DNA from: Symbiodinium sp. CCMP2592
Lineage: Eukaryota > Sar > Dinophyceae > Suessiales > Symbiodiniaceae
Assembly: GCA_905221615.1 (NCBI GenBank)
Contig: CAJNDT010004879.1
Span: forward strand, 310,001 to 374,000
DNA length: 64,000 bases
Direction: 5' to 3'
Position numbers and translations under genes: made by a program. Of this stretch, positions 24,438 through 34,427 are shown piece by piece. The notes beneath the pieces are model-generated. The model saw nothing but the letters and a program-made list of their open reading frames with translations, was not told where the DNA came from and did no database searches. Each line of letters begins with the position of its first letter. Position 1 is the stretch's first letter.

Positions 24438-27400
24438 TCACTGGTGCCAGGAGCGGCTGCCACTGGCCCCCGAGTCCGAGCCACGATTCCACCACCCTCC
24501 TCGGGTCCAGGCATCGCCGTCTCTGTAGCGCTTGTCTGTGTGAGACTGTGTCTCTTCACCAGAGCGCTTGTCACGCTGTTCACGCTGCTCACGTAGCTCG
24601 CGTTGACGATGCCATTGGTAGGTGGCCGTGTCGCCCTTGTTGTGTTCGATACGGAGCTTGCGGACAACTTGACCATCCCGAGGCTGGTAGAAGATGGCGC
24701 GATTTTGGCCACCACTCTTCCTGGAGGACTGGTCATAGATGCACTTGAAGGTGGAGGCCACGATCTCGAAGTTGTCATCCGTTTCGAGCAGTGCGCTCAT
24801 GTCCGGATGATCCCACATTTTCTGAAAGAGGGCGTGCACTATGCCATAGTAGGTCGTGGTGAACTTGAGCTCGGTGTAGCGATCATCTTGGCCAATGGAT
24901 AGTGTGAATTGGCCATTGGCCCCGACCATAAGCCGCGCTTGCGTGATGTCAAGCCAGTTGGCATCCTTGTCAGTGGCGACCTTCTTGATCGGGGCGAAGA
25001 TCCATGGCACCTTGCCCAGTGCCCGAAACCGATTGGTCCAGAGGTAGACCTGCTCGGAGGCCGTGAGGCCACCCACTATGGCCTGCTCCTTCATAATGGA
25101 AATGGTCGCGAAGGCATGAACCCACTCCAGCATCTGGTCAGACTGGCAGATGTGGATAATCTGATCTCGCTTTGGCAGTTGATTTGCCTCTTGCTCTGGA
25201 GAGGGGTTGACACTGTACTCCACCAGCTTGGTCGTAGTGACCGGTCCCTGGTATTTGACCTCTGCACGCGTAGAGGGAGCATCCACAGGGGAGGATGATG
25301 TGGTGTCAGCCGGGCCTGGGGTCTGCGGGACGGTCTCCTCGGTGGGGGCAGCCGTCGGAGTCACATTCTGGGCTGAGAATGCATTGAAAGGCCGATCACT
25401 TGTCTGGCCAGAGCCAGCAGACTTGTGTGACTGCGGTGTGCTCGCCGGCAGCATCGGAGTGTCTGGCGTGCCCACAGTGTCTTCCGCCCATCCCAACGTG
25501 GGAACAGCAGTGGCCTGTTTCTCATCCTTGATGTCCGCCTGTTGGTCATTGACCCCCTGTTCTTGTTTCACTGCAAGAGGCCGGTGGCCCTGCGCATGTG
25601 GGGTAGGACCTGGCGGAATGGGAGGGAGGCCGAGCCCAAAGCGTGCCTTAGACACCGACGCTGTGGGTCTCCACTGGGGCGGACGGTCCGCCGTGGGTTC
25701 TGGTGGTGGTGGAGCCTGGCCTGACGCTGCGATGGCTGCAGCTGAGGGAGGGTTTGCAGGCTCTGCCGGGCGCTGCGACCACATGCTGTTGCGAGGCGGA
25801 GGGCTTGGTGGCTCGGGCACTGATCGGTCGTGCCGGGATTGCATGAAGTGGTGTGTGACTCCCAACTCATTTGGGAACTTCAAGCGCCGACCGCCGCGCT
25901 CGCAGTAGCGGCAGGAAAGCCAGTCTGGATCTTCAGGGTGAAGGCAGAGGCCTCGGGGGATGTTGCGAAGGACAGCCTCGGCCGAAATGCCGTGGTACTG
26001 CGGCTCTTTCTCGACCGCCGCCATGATCGCGTCAAAATCACCCCGTTCGAGGCTGCTGAGCACGGTCTCGCCGACAACTCTGACGCCTGCATTGGTGAGC
26101 ATTGCTCCCGCCTGTGCTGAATGGGGTGCTGCAGAGGCAGCGCCACCGGCTTCAATGACCTCCGAGACGATTTGGGGCACGCTCTGCATGAGAGAGTTTT
26201 CATTTCTTTGAGCTGCCCTGGGGTCGCTCTTGAAGCCTTTTCGCCAGCTCCAGCATCGGGTGAATGCTACCCGAACCTGACCGCGGGTCTCAAAGTAGTG
26301 ACCGTCGGACTCAAGCTCTTTGGACTTGGTGAGCTGAGCTGAATGTCGCTCGCGGAGCAAATACACCGGTCCGAACTGTCGGGTCTGGTTCCATCCTGTC
26401 ACTGGGGTGTGGCCCATGTCGTGCGTGAGGAGCTTCCAAAGTTCCTTGCAGAAGATCATGTAGTCCAGGTTGGCGACCGAGGCAAGAATTTGCCTGCTGA
26501 AAGCGTGGTTTATAGCGCAGAGCATGAGGGGATGGCGCGGTTGTCCATAGATGATGCCCTGGAAAATGTGGTCATTTTTGACCCCAATGCCCATGATCAT
26601 GTACTCCTTGGGCAGAACCCCTTCCACTCCATTTGGGCAGTGCCCCAGCTCTTTGCTCTTGCGAACTTGGACATTGTCCCATTCTGAAGCTATGAGCCCT
26701 AAAATTTGATCGAAGGGCATTCGCAGCGCCATCTTGATATCAAGGTACAGGCCACCATGATAGTAGTGGTAGACGTACCTGAAGACATCAGCCTTGTGAG
26801 CAGGCTGCCTCAAACTTTTGATCAAGTGTTCTCCGCTGTCTCCAGCATGCACCTGAAGGGTCTCGAGCAAAATCTCGTCATTGCAGAAGGAGCGCTCGAA
26901 ATCAGCCAGGAATTCCCGGCACATGCTTTTGGGACCTGGGTGGTCATCGTGCATGTATGTCTGAAAAAGAGTGCGGGGCATTGGCCGGCGACTGACATAG
27001 GGTTCCAGGAATGGTCTGAGGGCCCATGCCTTGCCCGTGTGTCGAGCAGCCACCGCACCCACCTCAGACAGTGTCTCCGCGCTGCACAGGTCGAACGTGG
27101 CGTTCATCTCCTTGTGGACATTGTCCCCCTGGCAGTTCCATGAGCACACAACCAGAACATGGATCGCATTTGGCTTCAGTCGCCGCATCGTTTGAATTGA
27201 GCGGGATACCAGCAATCCAATGACGTGATCCGCCACCGTCGGTCGAAAGTGACAGTTATTTTGGTTGTATATTTGATCGACCAGGGGAGGAGGGCCTTGG
27301 AGGCTCATGATGGTCTCATCGCTGAGCTCGTACCGTCCCAGGCCATACTGATCCCTTAGCTCCGCGATCCAGTCGTAGGCCTTCTGCTTATGGGGTAACA

Positions 27401-27746
27401 AGCTTTGTCTGATGGGGATCAGGCGCACGCTAACCTCGTCATAGTAGTGATCACGGAGAAAATTGATCAATGCAGGGCTTTCCGCCGGGAAAGATCGCGT
27501 TTCTCCAAGGACGCGGATGAATTGCCAGGCCAGTACCTCCAACACCGCTGGGTTGGGTGGCTGCGCACCCGTGTACTCTGCTGTGAGAGTGGTACCCGGG
27601 CAGGAGATGACGTAGCCGTGCATTGCACCCCGAACCATGTCAACGATTCCGTAGGATTGGCCATTGGCCCCCTGCCATAACAAGTGTTGCAAGGTGCTGT
27701 CACTGAGCACCAAGAAGGGCTTCGGCGTGGTCGGTGTAGCTGCCAT
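24438..27746 (-). CDS. Large intronless protein with GT32-like glycosyltransferase region
   Basis: This 1,102-aa frame uses the ATG at 27746; the frame extends 9 codons upstream to a GTG. Residues 10-250 hold LVLSDSTLQ and IHVLVVCSWNCQGDN, spaced like blocks of SGNH-type esterases (weak). Residues about 255-490 resemble the sugar-binding DXD glycosyltransferase group (GT32/OCH1-like): RTLFQTYMHDDHPG, then KADVFRYVYHYYHGGLYLDIK at about 318-338. The usual second Asp of the DXD motif is Lys here (DIK), so activity is doubtful. Residues 613-640 form a possible zinc finger (Cys-x2-Cys ... His-x6-His). Residues about 640-860 are Pro/Ala/Thr-rich. A globular C-terminal part ends in an Arg/Glu/Trp-rich tail. 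No introns, and orientation opposite to its neighbours, suggest element cargo or a retrocopy. It may be a polyprotein. Confidence 0.8.
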   Translation of the reverse strand: MAATPTTPKPFLVLSDSTLQHLLWQGANGQSYGIVDMVRGAMHGYVISCPGTTLTAEYTGAQPPNPAVLEVLAWQFIRVLGETRSFPAESPALINFLRDHYYDEVSVRLIPIRQSLLPHKQKAYDWIAELRDQYGLGRYELSDETIMSLQGPPPLVDQIYNQNNCHFRPTVADHVIGLLVSRSIQTMRRLKPNAIHVLVVCSWNCQGDNVHKEMNATFDLCSAETLSEVGAVAARHTGKAWALRPFLEPYVSRRPMPRTLFQTYMHDDHPGPKSMCREFLADFERSFCNDEILLETLQVHAGDSGEHLIKSLRQPAHKADVFRYVYHYYHGGLYLDIKMALRMPFDQILGLIASEWDNVQVRKSKELGHCPNGVEGVLPKEYMIMGIGVKNDHIFQGIIYGQPRHPLMLCAINHAFSRQILASVANLDYMIFCKELWKLLTHDMGHTPVTGWNQTRQFGPVYLLRERHSAQLTKSKELESDGHYFETRGQVRVAFTRCWSWRKGFKSDPRAAQRNENSLMQSVPQIVSEVIEAGGAASAAPHSAQAGAMLTNAGVRVVGETVLSSLERGDFDAIMAAVEKEPQYHGISAEAVLRNIPRGLCLHPEDPDWLSCRYCERGGRRLKFPNELGVTHHFMQSRHDRSVPEPPSPPPRNSMWSQRPAEPANPPSAAAIAASGQAPPPPEPTADRPPQWRPTASVSKARFGLGLPPIPPGPTPHAQGHRPLAVKQEQGVNDQQADIKDEKQATAVPTLGWAEDTVGTPDTPMLPASTPQSHKSAGSGQTSDRPFNAFSAQNVTPTAAPTEETVPQTPGPADTTSSSPVDAPSTRAEVKYQGPVTTTKLVEYSVNPSPEQEANQLPKRDQIIHICQSDQMLEWVHAFATISIMKEQAIVGGLTASEQVYLWTNRFRALGKVPWIFAPIKKVATDKDANWLDITQARLMVGANGQFTLSIGQDDRYTELKFTTTYYGIVHALFQKMWDHPDMSALLETDDNFEIVASTFKCIYDQSSRKSGGQNRAIFYQPRDGQVVRKLRIEHNKGDTATYQWHRQRELREQREQRDKRSGEETQSHTDKRYRDGDAWTRGGWWNRGSDSGASGSRSWHQ

Positions 27747-27779
27747 GCCCAGTTGCCAGTGCTCGTTGAGCACCGCGCC

Positions 27780-28341
27780 CTTACTAGGCTGAGGGAAAGT
27801 GAAGTGGTGAGGAACTGCGCAGGAATGTCAGAGCTGTAGCCTAGGGCAGAGCATGCTGCAATGTTCTAAAGTCTGAGCCCTGAGCCTTCTGCTTTGTGTG
27901 TTGTTATGCTTGATGCCTTCAGTGATCTTGAGCCCGGCGGCGCAGCAGGAAAGCTGCAAATGCATTCACGCTGAGGCAGCGCTGCAGAGTCAGCTTTGCT
28001 TGTGCGAGTGGGCAGGGGCACTGGTCCGGCCATGCCAGAAGGTCGGCGTCAGCAGGGGCAGCCTGAGGGCATCGTCGGACCTTAGAGGCGATATGCCAGC
28101 ATCAGTAGCAGTAGACATGAGCGATCCGTGTGTCTCTCGCTGGCAGAGAAGCTGTGTGTATCTGCCGTCTTTTCAGGTCACCGAGCCTCCAGGGAGGGTG
28201 TCGGCAGCTGAGGCTGTTGGTCAAAATTTATTGAGCTATTGGACGTGCTTCAGTCCGGCTCAGAGAGGGCGTTCAGCAGCCTCCGTAGCTTGAGCTGAAA
28301 GCCTGCTGGGCATTGCCCCCATGCCAGCGCATTGCTATACA
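27780..28341. other. Spacer between the two minus-strand ORFs
   Basis: No motif was found on either strand. The plus-strand frame at 27898-28293 is probably a shadow of non-coding DNA. The spacer may hold the 3' end of the HxD ORF transcript and the 5' end of the glycosyltransferase ORF. Confidence 0.4.
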
Positions 28342-29291
28342 TCAGCTGTGCTGCCGTTGAAAGCTAGAGGAGCTTGTAGCTGTGCGACGTACCTCGAAAC
28401 CTGAGTACTTCAGGTACAGAGCGGAATGCGCGGAGAGCTTGTCCGCATCTCGGATGTGATAAGTACCGAGTATGAGTCTGCGTCCCGTCCATGGCAGTAC
28501 CAGGTGTCGGCGTGAGGCATCAAAACTAAGGTAGGGCAAGGTCACGGGGAGAACTTGTCCTCTGGGTCCGTCGGAGTCCAACAGGTAATCCCCGGCGTTG
28601 TCCTCCACGAAGAGGTGGCCGCCCTCGAAGTTGGAGAGAGGGATCAGGATGTTGTTCACCCCTTGTTGATTGTTGTCGGTGTGCAATCCAGAGGCCATAT
28701 TTCGTGCCAGGAATAGAGTCGTGCGTGGATGGCGTCCGGCCATGGTGTGCACAACCGTGTTGAGGAGACACGTCGCCATCGGAAACCGATGCGTTGGTGT
28801 CCTCAGACCGGCCAGTGGCCCCTGCTGGTATGCGCCGAATGTGACAATCCGCTGGTCAGCAGACTGTGGCAGTGCCACCGATGCATTGCGACAGGCAGAG
28901 GTGGTAGGCATAGTGGCATAGTGTCCAGCAGGGCATCCAGTTGCTCGAAGGTGACCCACCTGCGATGTAGGTAGTCCGCCGCGGCCTGTTCGACTGCACA
29001 TAGGGTGAATTTGTGCTCCATTTCATCCATGTCAGGAGGGAGATGTAGGCATATGCCTGGTGCCTGCGCCTGTGGAGCGTATAGGCTCAGGGCTGAACAG
29101 ACGGAGCCCTGTCGTTCCTCCTCTTGTGCCGCGTCCTCGTCAGTCGTCGGAAGGGTCGACCGAAGGGTGCGTTGAGCAGTTGGCATCGTGAGTGTCGGGC
29201 GACGGCATTTTCGTGCCGGTTCGGGGACCTCCTCGTCAGATTCGTCCAGGTCCATGGGGATACATCCCGAGCTGCTACGGAGCCTCCACAT
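28342..29291 (-). pseudogene. Frameshifted HxD...H (2OG-Fe(II) oxygenase-like) ORF
   Basis: Two overlapping minus-strand frames look like one protein. The first (29291 to about 28930) is acidic then globular: DLDESDEEVPEPARKCRR and LHRRWVTFEQLDALLDTM. The second (about 28930 to 28342) gives RIVTFGAYQQGPLAGLRT, ARNMASGLHTDNNQQGVNN, LSNFEGGHLFVEDNAGDY and RRHLVLPWTGRRLILGTYH. The HTD, distal His and following Arg suit an Fe(II)/2-oxoglutarate dioxygenase core. I recall similar domains as abundant in dinoflagellate predicted proteins, often next to retroelement ORFs, but cannot verify that here. The frame change near 28930 is either a decay mutation, a sequencing error or programmed frameshifting. 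Confidence 0.6.
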
Positions 29292-29647
29292 CGCTAGGGG
29301 CAGCTGTTTGGCCTGAGCGTCCAGACCAGCTATCTGGGTCTGAGAGCCGACAAGTGTGAACAGGAATGATGGTATGAGAGGGTGACAGCCTAGTATCCGG
29401 TGTCAGATCCCAGCTGATTCTGCATTGATGGCGAAAGCATCACACTCAAACCGACACTCTGTTTCAATCCGAACTGCAACATGTGTAGCAGCGTCGTCTG
29501 AAAAGAAAATGGCCGTGATGATGTACAGCGGCGTGTGAGCCGACAGGCTCGTGGAGAAAGGAGAAAAGAGTTGAGTACCGGCCGATACAGCTCCAGCACG
29601 ACATTGTCGCCATCAGGATGACATGGGCGGACATTGTCCCAGCTGCG

Positions 29648-30172
29648 TTAGGGCGGTGGGGGTCTCGGGAATGGGCACTCTTCCAGGAAGCGATCTGGGT
29701 AGGCCTGCATATCCCCCGCGACTCCACGCAGCAAGTCCGCGGCAGTGTGAAGGCTTCGAGACCAATCCTCGATGGTGGTTTTTCGAGATCCTGGTGTGGG
29801 AGTCCTTGCGAGATCTCGAGCCACAAAAGCATCGCCAGACTGGAGCATGTGGCCCTTGGTGTCGAAGGGGACATCGCTGCCTCCTGAGGCTGCCATCGCT
29901 CGGAATCTGGCGTTCGGGTCGTAGACCTGAGCTTCCTTCATGACTATGTTAAAAGGAGGCGCTGATTCCGGTGGGTCAAAGGGAGCCTGCATGGGCTGGG
30001 GCGGGGGCTGGCGTTGGGCAGAAATTGTCTGCGAGGGGTCTTGGTCCTCCGCAGGGCGGGCGGGAGGTTCTCCCCAGATGCCTGGCAGCTCGGTAGAAGC
30101 ACGTGGGGGCTCCCGCTGCGGATTCGCTGACCCTTTGTCAGCTGGGACAGCTTCCATGGCGGGTCGGTTCAC
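29648..30172 (-). CDS. Proline-rich ORF at the element edge
   Basis: The frame encodes a low-complexity N-terminal half rich in Pro, Ala and Gln, then a short globular part (VYDPNARFRAMAASGGSDVPF, DWSRSLHTAADLLRGVAGDM). It ends in a Phe-Pro-Arg-Pro-rich tail. It stays open upstream of the first ATG up to the microsatellite junction at about 30196, so the true N-terminus may be missing. The region between its stop and 29291 has no clear frame. A Gag-like or linker role is possible but not shown. Confidence 0.45.
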   Translation of the reverse strand: MNRPAMEAVPADKGSANPQREPPRASTELPGIWGEPPARPAEDQDPSQTISAQRQPPPQPMQAPFDPPESAPPFNIVMKEAQVYDPNARFRAMAASGGSDVPFDTKGHMLQSGDAFVARDLARTPTPGSRKTTIEDWSRSLHTAADLLRGVAGDMQAYPDRFLEECPFPRPPPP

Positions 30173-30196
30173 AGGAGAGGTGGGAGATGGAGGCGA

Positions 30197-30228
30197 CTAG
30201 TACTCTACTACGACTACTACTACGACGA

Positions 30229-30259
<31 letters not shown>

Positions 30260-30310
30260 GACTACTACTACTACTCCTACTGCGACTGCTACTGGGTTGC
30301 GCGCCTCCCG
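30197..30310. repeat. ACT/ACG trinucleotide array at the element edge
   Basis: The array starts with the 14-mer shared with 24001-24014 and continues as CTACTA, CGACGA and CTACTA blocks. It is followed by unique sequence with GGCGCC-type palindromes near 30299-30320. Confidence 0.9.
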
Positions 30311-30442
30311 GCGCCTGGTAGTTTGCAGTGGTCCGAGGGTGTAAAATGCTAACTTTTTCAGAGTTTTGGGAAATTGTAGTTCAGCCAACTTCAAAGAGAC
30401 TAACTACTTGGGTGTATGATGATAATGATGATGTTAAGGATG

Positions 30443-30690
30443 ACGGTTATGAGGATGATGATGAAGATGGTCAGGTTAACGATGGTGTTGAAGATGGCGA
30501 GGATGATGGTTATGAAGATGATGACGAAGATGGTCAGGTTTACGATAATGCTGAAGATGGTGAGGAGGATGATTGGGTGGGGCGCGCATCGTTTTTTCGA
30601 GGTTTTGTGGTTGCAGAGGCTGCTGCTACTGCTACTGCTACTGCTACTGCTATTGCTGCTGCTACTGCTACCAGCGCCGGCGCTACTGCG
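30443..30690 (+). repeat. GAT-rich 66-bp tandem repeat and CTACTG repeat
   Basis: Two 66-bp units (about 30443-30568) read GATGATGATGAAGATGGTCAG with small changes. On the + strand they encode two copies of an acidic peptide (YEDDDEDGQVNDGVEDG-type) inside an open frame from 30328 to 30693. The frame then enters a CTGCTA repeat giving Ala-Thr. Whether it is translated is uncertain; no start context or neighbouring exon supports it. Confidence 0.6.
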
Positions 30691-30693
30691 TAG

Positions 30694-30854
30694 CCCCTCC
30701 CCACCACCCCACCCCACCCCACCCCCATCCCCCACCCCCCCACCCCACCCCCACCCACCCCACCCACCCCACCCCAACCCCCCACCCCACCCTACACCAC
30801 CCCACCCCACCCCACGCTACACCACCCCACCCCACCCCACCCCACCCCACCCCC
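30694..30854. repeat. CCCCA pentanucleotide tract
   Basis: About 160 bp of CACCCC and CCACCC variants with a strictly C/A-rich + strand, so the complementary strand is G-rich and could form G-quadruplexes. It is followed by short A-rich AAACGC repeats (30858-30895). Confidence 0.95.
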
Positions 30855-30949
30855 TAGCAAAACGCCAAAAAACGCAAAAAAACGCAACAAAAATGCAGAA
30901 AAGCAGCGGTTAACACCAGGCGCCTGGGGGCACGCAAAGCTATTGCTGC

Positions 30950-31075
30950 TGATGCTGCTGCTGCCACTGCTACTGCTATTACTGCTGCTAGTACTAGTAC
31001 TAGTACTAGTACTAGTACTAGTACTAGTACTAGTACTAGTACTAGTACTAGTACTAGTACTAGTACTAGTACTAG

Positions 31076-31115
<40 letters not shown>
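30950..31115. repeat. Second CTG / ACTAGT / ACT array
   Basis: The order is CTG block, ACTAGT block (about 30988-31080), then pure ACT. The junction 22-mer at 30974-30995 is identical to 23987-24008, so the two arrays share ancestry or a copied segment. Confidence 0.95.
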
Positions 31116-31117
<2 letters not shown>

Positions 31118-31119
31118 TA

Positions 31120-34100
31120 CTTTGGTTTTCCATGCCTCTGGCCCTCAAGTCTTTCAGCTCTGCGTGCGAGATATCACGGTACACCGGAAGTTAAGCTGAA
31201 AGCCCAGCTTTCTCTTCGGAACCTTCATCAGGTAGGCTGAATGCTCTGTGTGACTTCAGGTCTAGGTTAGATTTTCCAGAATGACAGCCTCCAGGGATGT
31301 TGTGTACCTTGAGACTACCCTAAGCTTGCCTATGTGACAGACGTGCACCTCTGCACCGAACAGTGCCAAGGTTCTGCGACTTATGCGGCGGAAAATTCTT
31401 TGCGCACTCTCTGCCGCACCATCGCAAAAGTTGCGAGAAGAAGGCCTTGCAACGACATGTCAAATTCAGCCCTTTCTGAACATGTTCTGATAGTCACTGA
31501 TAGCACGGATGACGCTCTTGAATGCTCGCGTTACTATCACTTGGCTTTGTCAATCGTTAGCAGAGAAGCAGGACTGTCGAAGCTCCAGCAATCTGTGCTC
31601 TTACCGCTGCATTGAGCTCCCTGTCCGTTTTTCAGGTTCAGAGTCAGATGCATGAATGCCCGTATTGCGCTATGGCCGCTCGCGGCTGAGATGAAGCCTT
31701 GTAGGTGTTTGCAAATTTCTCCGACGGCTCCACGAGGTGACACAGCTCGAAATGGACTCGCATATCCTGTCGTGCAAAGTTGCGACGCTTGCAAGCACTT
31801 TGTTGCTGGGCCATCGCTGTTCCGGTCGGCCTGATGTGTGGATACCTCACAACAAACTTTGAAGCATTGACAAGCTTCCCCAATCGGATTGCAAGAACAA
31901 ACACGAGAAGTGGACCTATACCCCAGCGTCCCAAGGTCTGAAGTACAGTCTTTGGAACTTTTCAACCTGCTCTGATACCATACTGAATTTGCAAACATCG
32001 CAGAGCTCACCCGGCGGAGGGAGCTCCTTGGTCAACGGGGCGGGGAATCATTTTCATGTGAGCTGGGTCACGCACGGGCAATCTCATCTCAATTAGCGGC
32101 CGCGTCGGAAGTTCTGCGCGTGGCATGGGTGCTGCACTGCACATGTCTTGTGCCTTGTGCCGGTGGACCATGGCGGACCAAGAACAATTAGCAACTGCAG
32201 ACGTGAAGCTTCGGGAAGAGCGGAGAAAGTGATTGGCCAAGGAAGGCGGCGGGTGCCAAGCCAACGGGTCAAAGTGCCCAGCTGAGACAAAGGCTCCAGC
32301 AGGACCTTCGACCTTCCCTTGTCTTCAGATTGAGCATCTTCAGAATCTGAAGGACCGTCGGGGCACTGCGACGGCAGCAAGCGGACGTTGGGTGCTAGGT
32401 CAGGGTTACATGCAGGCAGAAGGGTTTGGGCATCGCAGTTAGTTCTTTGAGGCCTGATCTCGCAAACCAGCTCTCAAGGAGCGGGGAATCTCAGCGTGCG
32501 ATGGCTTTTGTGCTTGCGGGGCAGTTGAGCGCAATCGCCCAGGCACGGTGTGGAAGGGAAGTCCCTTTGAACGAGGCGGGCCACGGCCAAGCACTGGTGG
32601 CTGATGGCTGTGGTGATGCACCTCTCAGATATCTGGCCGACGGACGCCGATGGACCAACACGGTACGCTGCAATTGCTTTTTGGAAAGGCCTTCGTGAGA
32701 GTTTCTGTTGCCAGGTGCTGGCGCCGATTCTGTGCTGCTGCCATGTCCGACACAAAGTCGTCCGGATAATTTCAGACTCCCTTTGAGTTCCAGACCGTTT
32801 CAGGTCAAGTTTGCGGCCGCACGTTTAGTGCTGACCGCATTGCGAAGCACCAGGCCAACGGACAGAGCTTTGAAGCTGAGCGGAGTGCATGAGTGAATTT
32901 TGTCAGGCCATTTGCTTGAAAGTGAGCAAGGTTGGGACTTGATGCTAGAAGGTCTGAGCTTCCCGTTTTCCTGTTCCACAGAAACGGCCGATCTTCCGTG
33001 CCGAGAAGCAGCGTGTCTTCATGGAGGTGAGGTGGTGATTTGTGCGCTTTGTGAACGCTGGGCCTTGCTCCGTCCAGGGTGGCAGTGGTGGCAGTGTGGC
33101 TGGCACGGCCATGAGCACTTCACACAACAGGCAAAAGCTGTGCAATCGCCGGAAGCCGCTGCAAAGCATGGTGCACTTGGTCAGAGGTATCGAGGAAGCA
33201 GCAAGGCCAGACCCAAGATGTCTGTTGGACTGGAATGGCGTACGGCGCTCTTCCCCATCAGCATCCAAGGCTGCCAAAGCTGCCAAAGCCTGCGATTCGG
33301 GACAGCCGGATCCTCAATAGCTGAGGATCACATTTCAGCACTTGCTGCTGCTCTCAGGCCTTTGAACACCAGGTGGCGCGAGCAAAGCTGGAGCTCTCAG
33401 TTTATCCCATCGGCGCCCTCTTGTTTGTTTGCGGGATTGTAAGTCAGGCAAAAGCTTGCGGGAAGCAATCAGAGCGGCTCAAGCCCAAGGTGAGCTCAAA
33501 AGGCGTGTTGAAAAGCTTGTTGGCTCCAAAGGCCAAAGGAGCGCCGCCAATGCCAATCTGGGGTCACAACATTCACAATCAGCGGCCCTGCGCTGAGTTG
33601 GGGGAAGCGCTTGTCTCGTCTCGGAACATCCGCTGTGGGCCTAGGAGTCAACCTCCTGGTCGAGGAAGCTATCGGCAGCGGTGACTGCCTCGCCCGCACT
33701 TGCAGTCACCTGCACCTGCTCAATCTGCTCTCAGTGCTGCCGGCGCAATCGTTTCGGCTCAGTGGATGTGGTACATGCAACCAAGCAGCACCTTCGAGGT
33801 CTTTTCTCCACAAGACGACTTGTTCTAAGCCTGCCAGAAGCGGCACCAGCCAGTGTTGTTGATGCTGCAGCATGGGATAGCATGGGAGCATGTGCTGACT
33901 GGTGTCAGGACTCATCTCACTAAATTCAAACAGTTTTCATGTACAAGACAGAACCTTCAAGCCACGTTCTGTACCACTGCAAGTGCAAAAGATGCCATTG
34001 TTAGCATCTTCCCGTGTTTCTGTCCGCTGTGCCGAAAATGCCGAGACAGGACGCCGGTGGCCGGAAGTTGCGCCTGTGTAAGCCAGGCATGTTTACGGCA

Positions 34101-34327
34101 TTGCGACGTTTGCATCCTTGGCATGCGCGAAACACGACTGCTGGATTCTCGTAGCGTGGCAGATTGGTTCAAAAGCAGGGACAGGCATTAGAGCCATTCG
34201 ACTGCGACAGCCTGCCATCGCGAAGCCACCGGTTGACCAATGACAGAGAAAATGGTTAGCGATGATGACTCTTCATCCGAGGCTGGGTGAGTTGGAGAGT
34301 GCACGAAGTGTCTGACGGCCGTCAGAG

Positions 34328-34330
<3 letters not shown>
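31120..34330. other. No gene identified
   Basis: Several plus-strand frames (for example 31334-31615, 32426-32698 and 32900-33442) are open without motifs. They may include exons of an unrecognised gene upstream of the transporter. No repeat structure stands out. Confidence 0.4.

Positions 34331-34361
<31 letters not shown>
34331..34361. repeat. (GT)n microsatellite
   Basis: About 15 GT units lie roughly 70 bp upstream of the transporter start. Confidence 0.95.
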
Positions 34362-34363
<2 letters not shown>

Positions 34364-34427
34364 TACGCACGTGCCGTGCAGAGTCTTCTGACAGGAGGAA
34401 CAGATTAAGGAGACGTGGCCTCCTTTC

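Larger units (their letters stand above)
24001..30210 (-). mobile_element. Putative 6.2 kb inserted element in a microsatellite
   Basis: All long frames here are on the minus strand, opposite to every host gene in the window, and none has introns. The block is bounded by the identical 14-mer CTAGTACTCTACTA at 24001-24014 and 30197-30210, and by ACT-type arrays on both outer sides. Three coding parts lie in the same direction: a proline-rich ORF, an HxD...H ORF with a frameshift, and the 1,102-aa ORF. The first frame is open right up to the 30.2 kb edge, suggesting a 5' truncation. No reverse transcriptase, integrase, transposase, LTR or terminal inverted repeat was seen, so the class is unknown. 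Confidence 0.5.

Noticed and set aside
24909-27143. Plus-strand frames across the 1,102-aa ORF
   Set aside because: Shadows of the minus-strand gene with no motif of their own.
24015-30196. LTR retrotransposon or DNA transposon with TIRs
   Set aside because: The two edges share only the 14-mer; I found no long terminal repeats, no terminal inverted repeats, and no reverse transcriptase or transposase motif.
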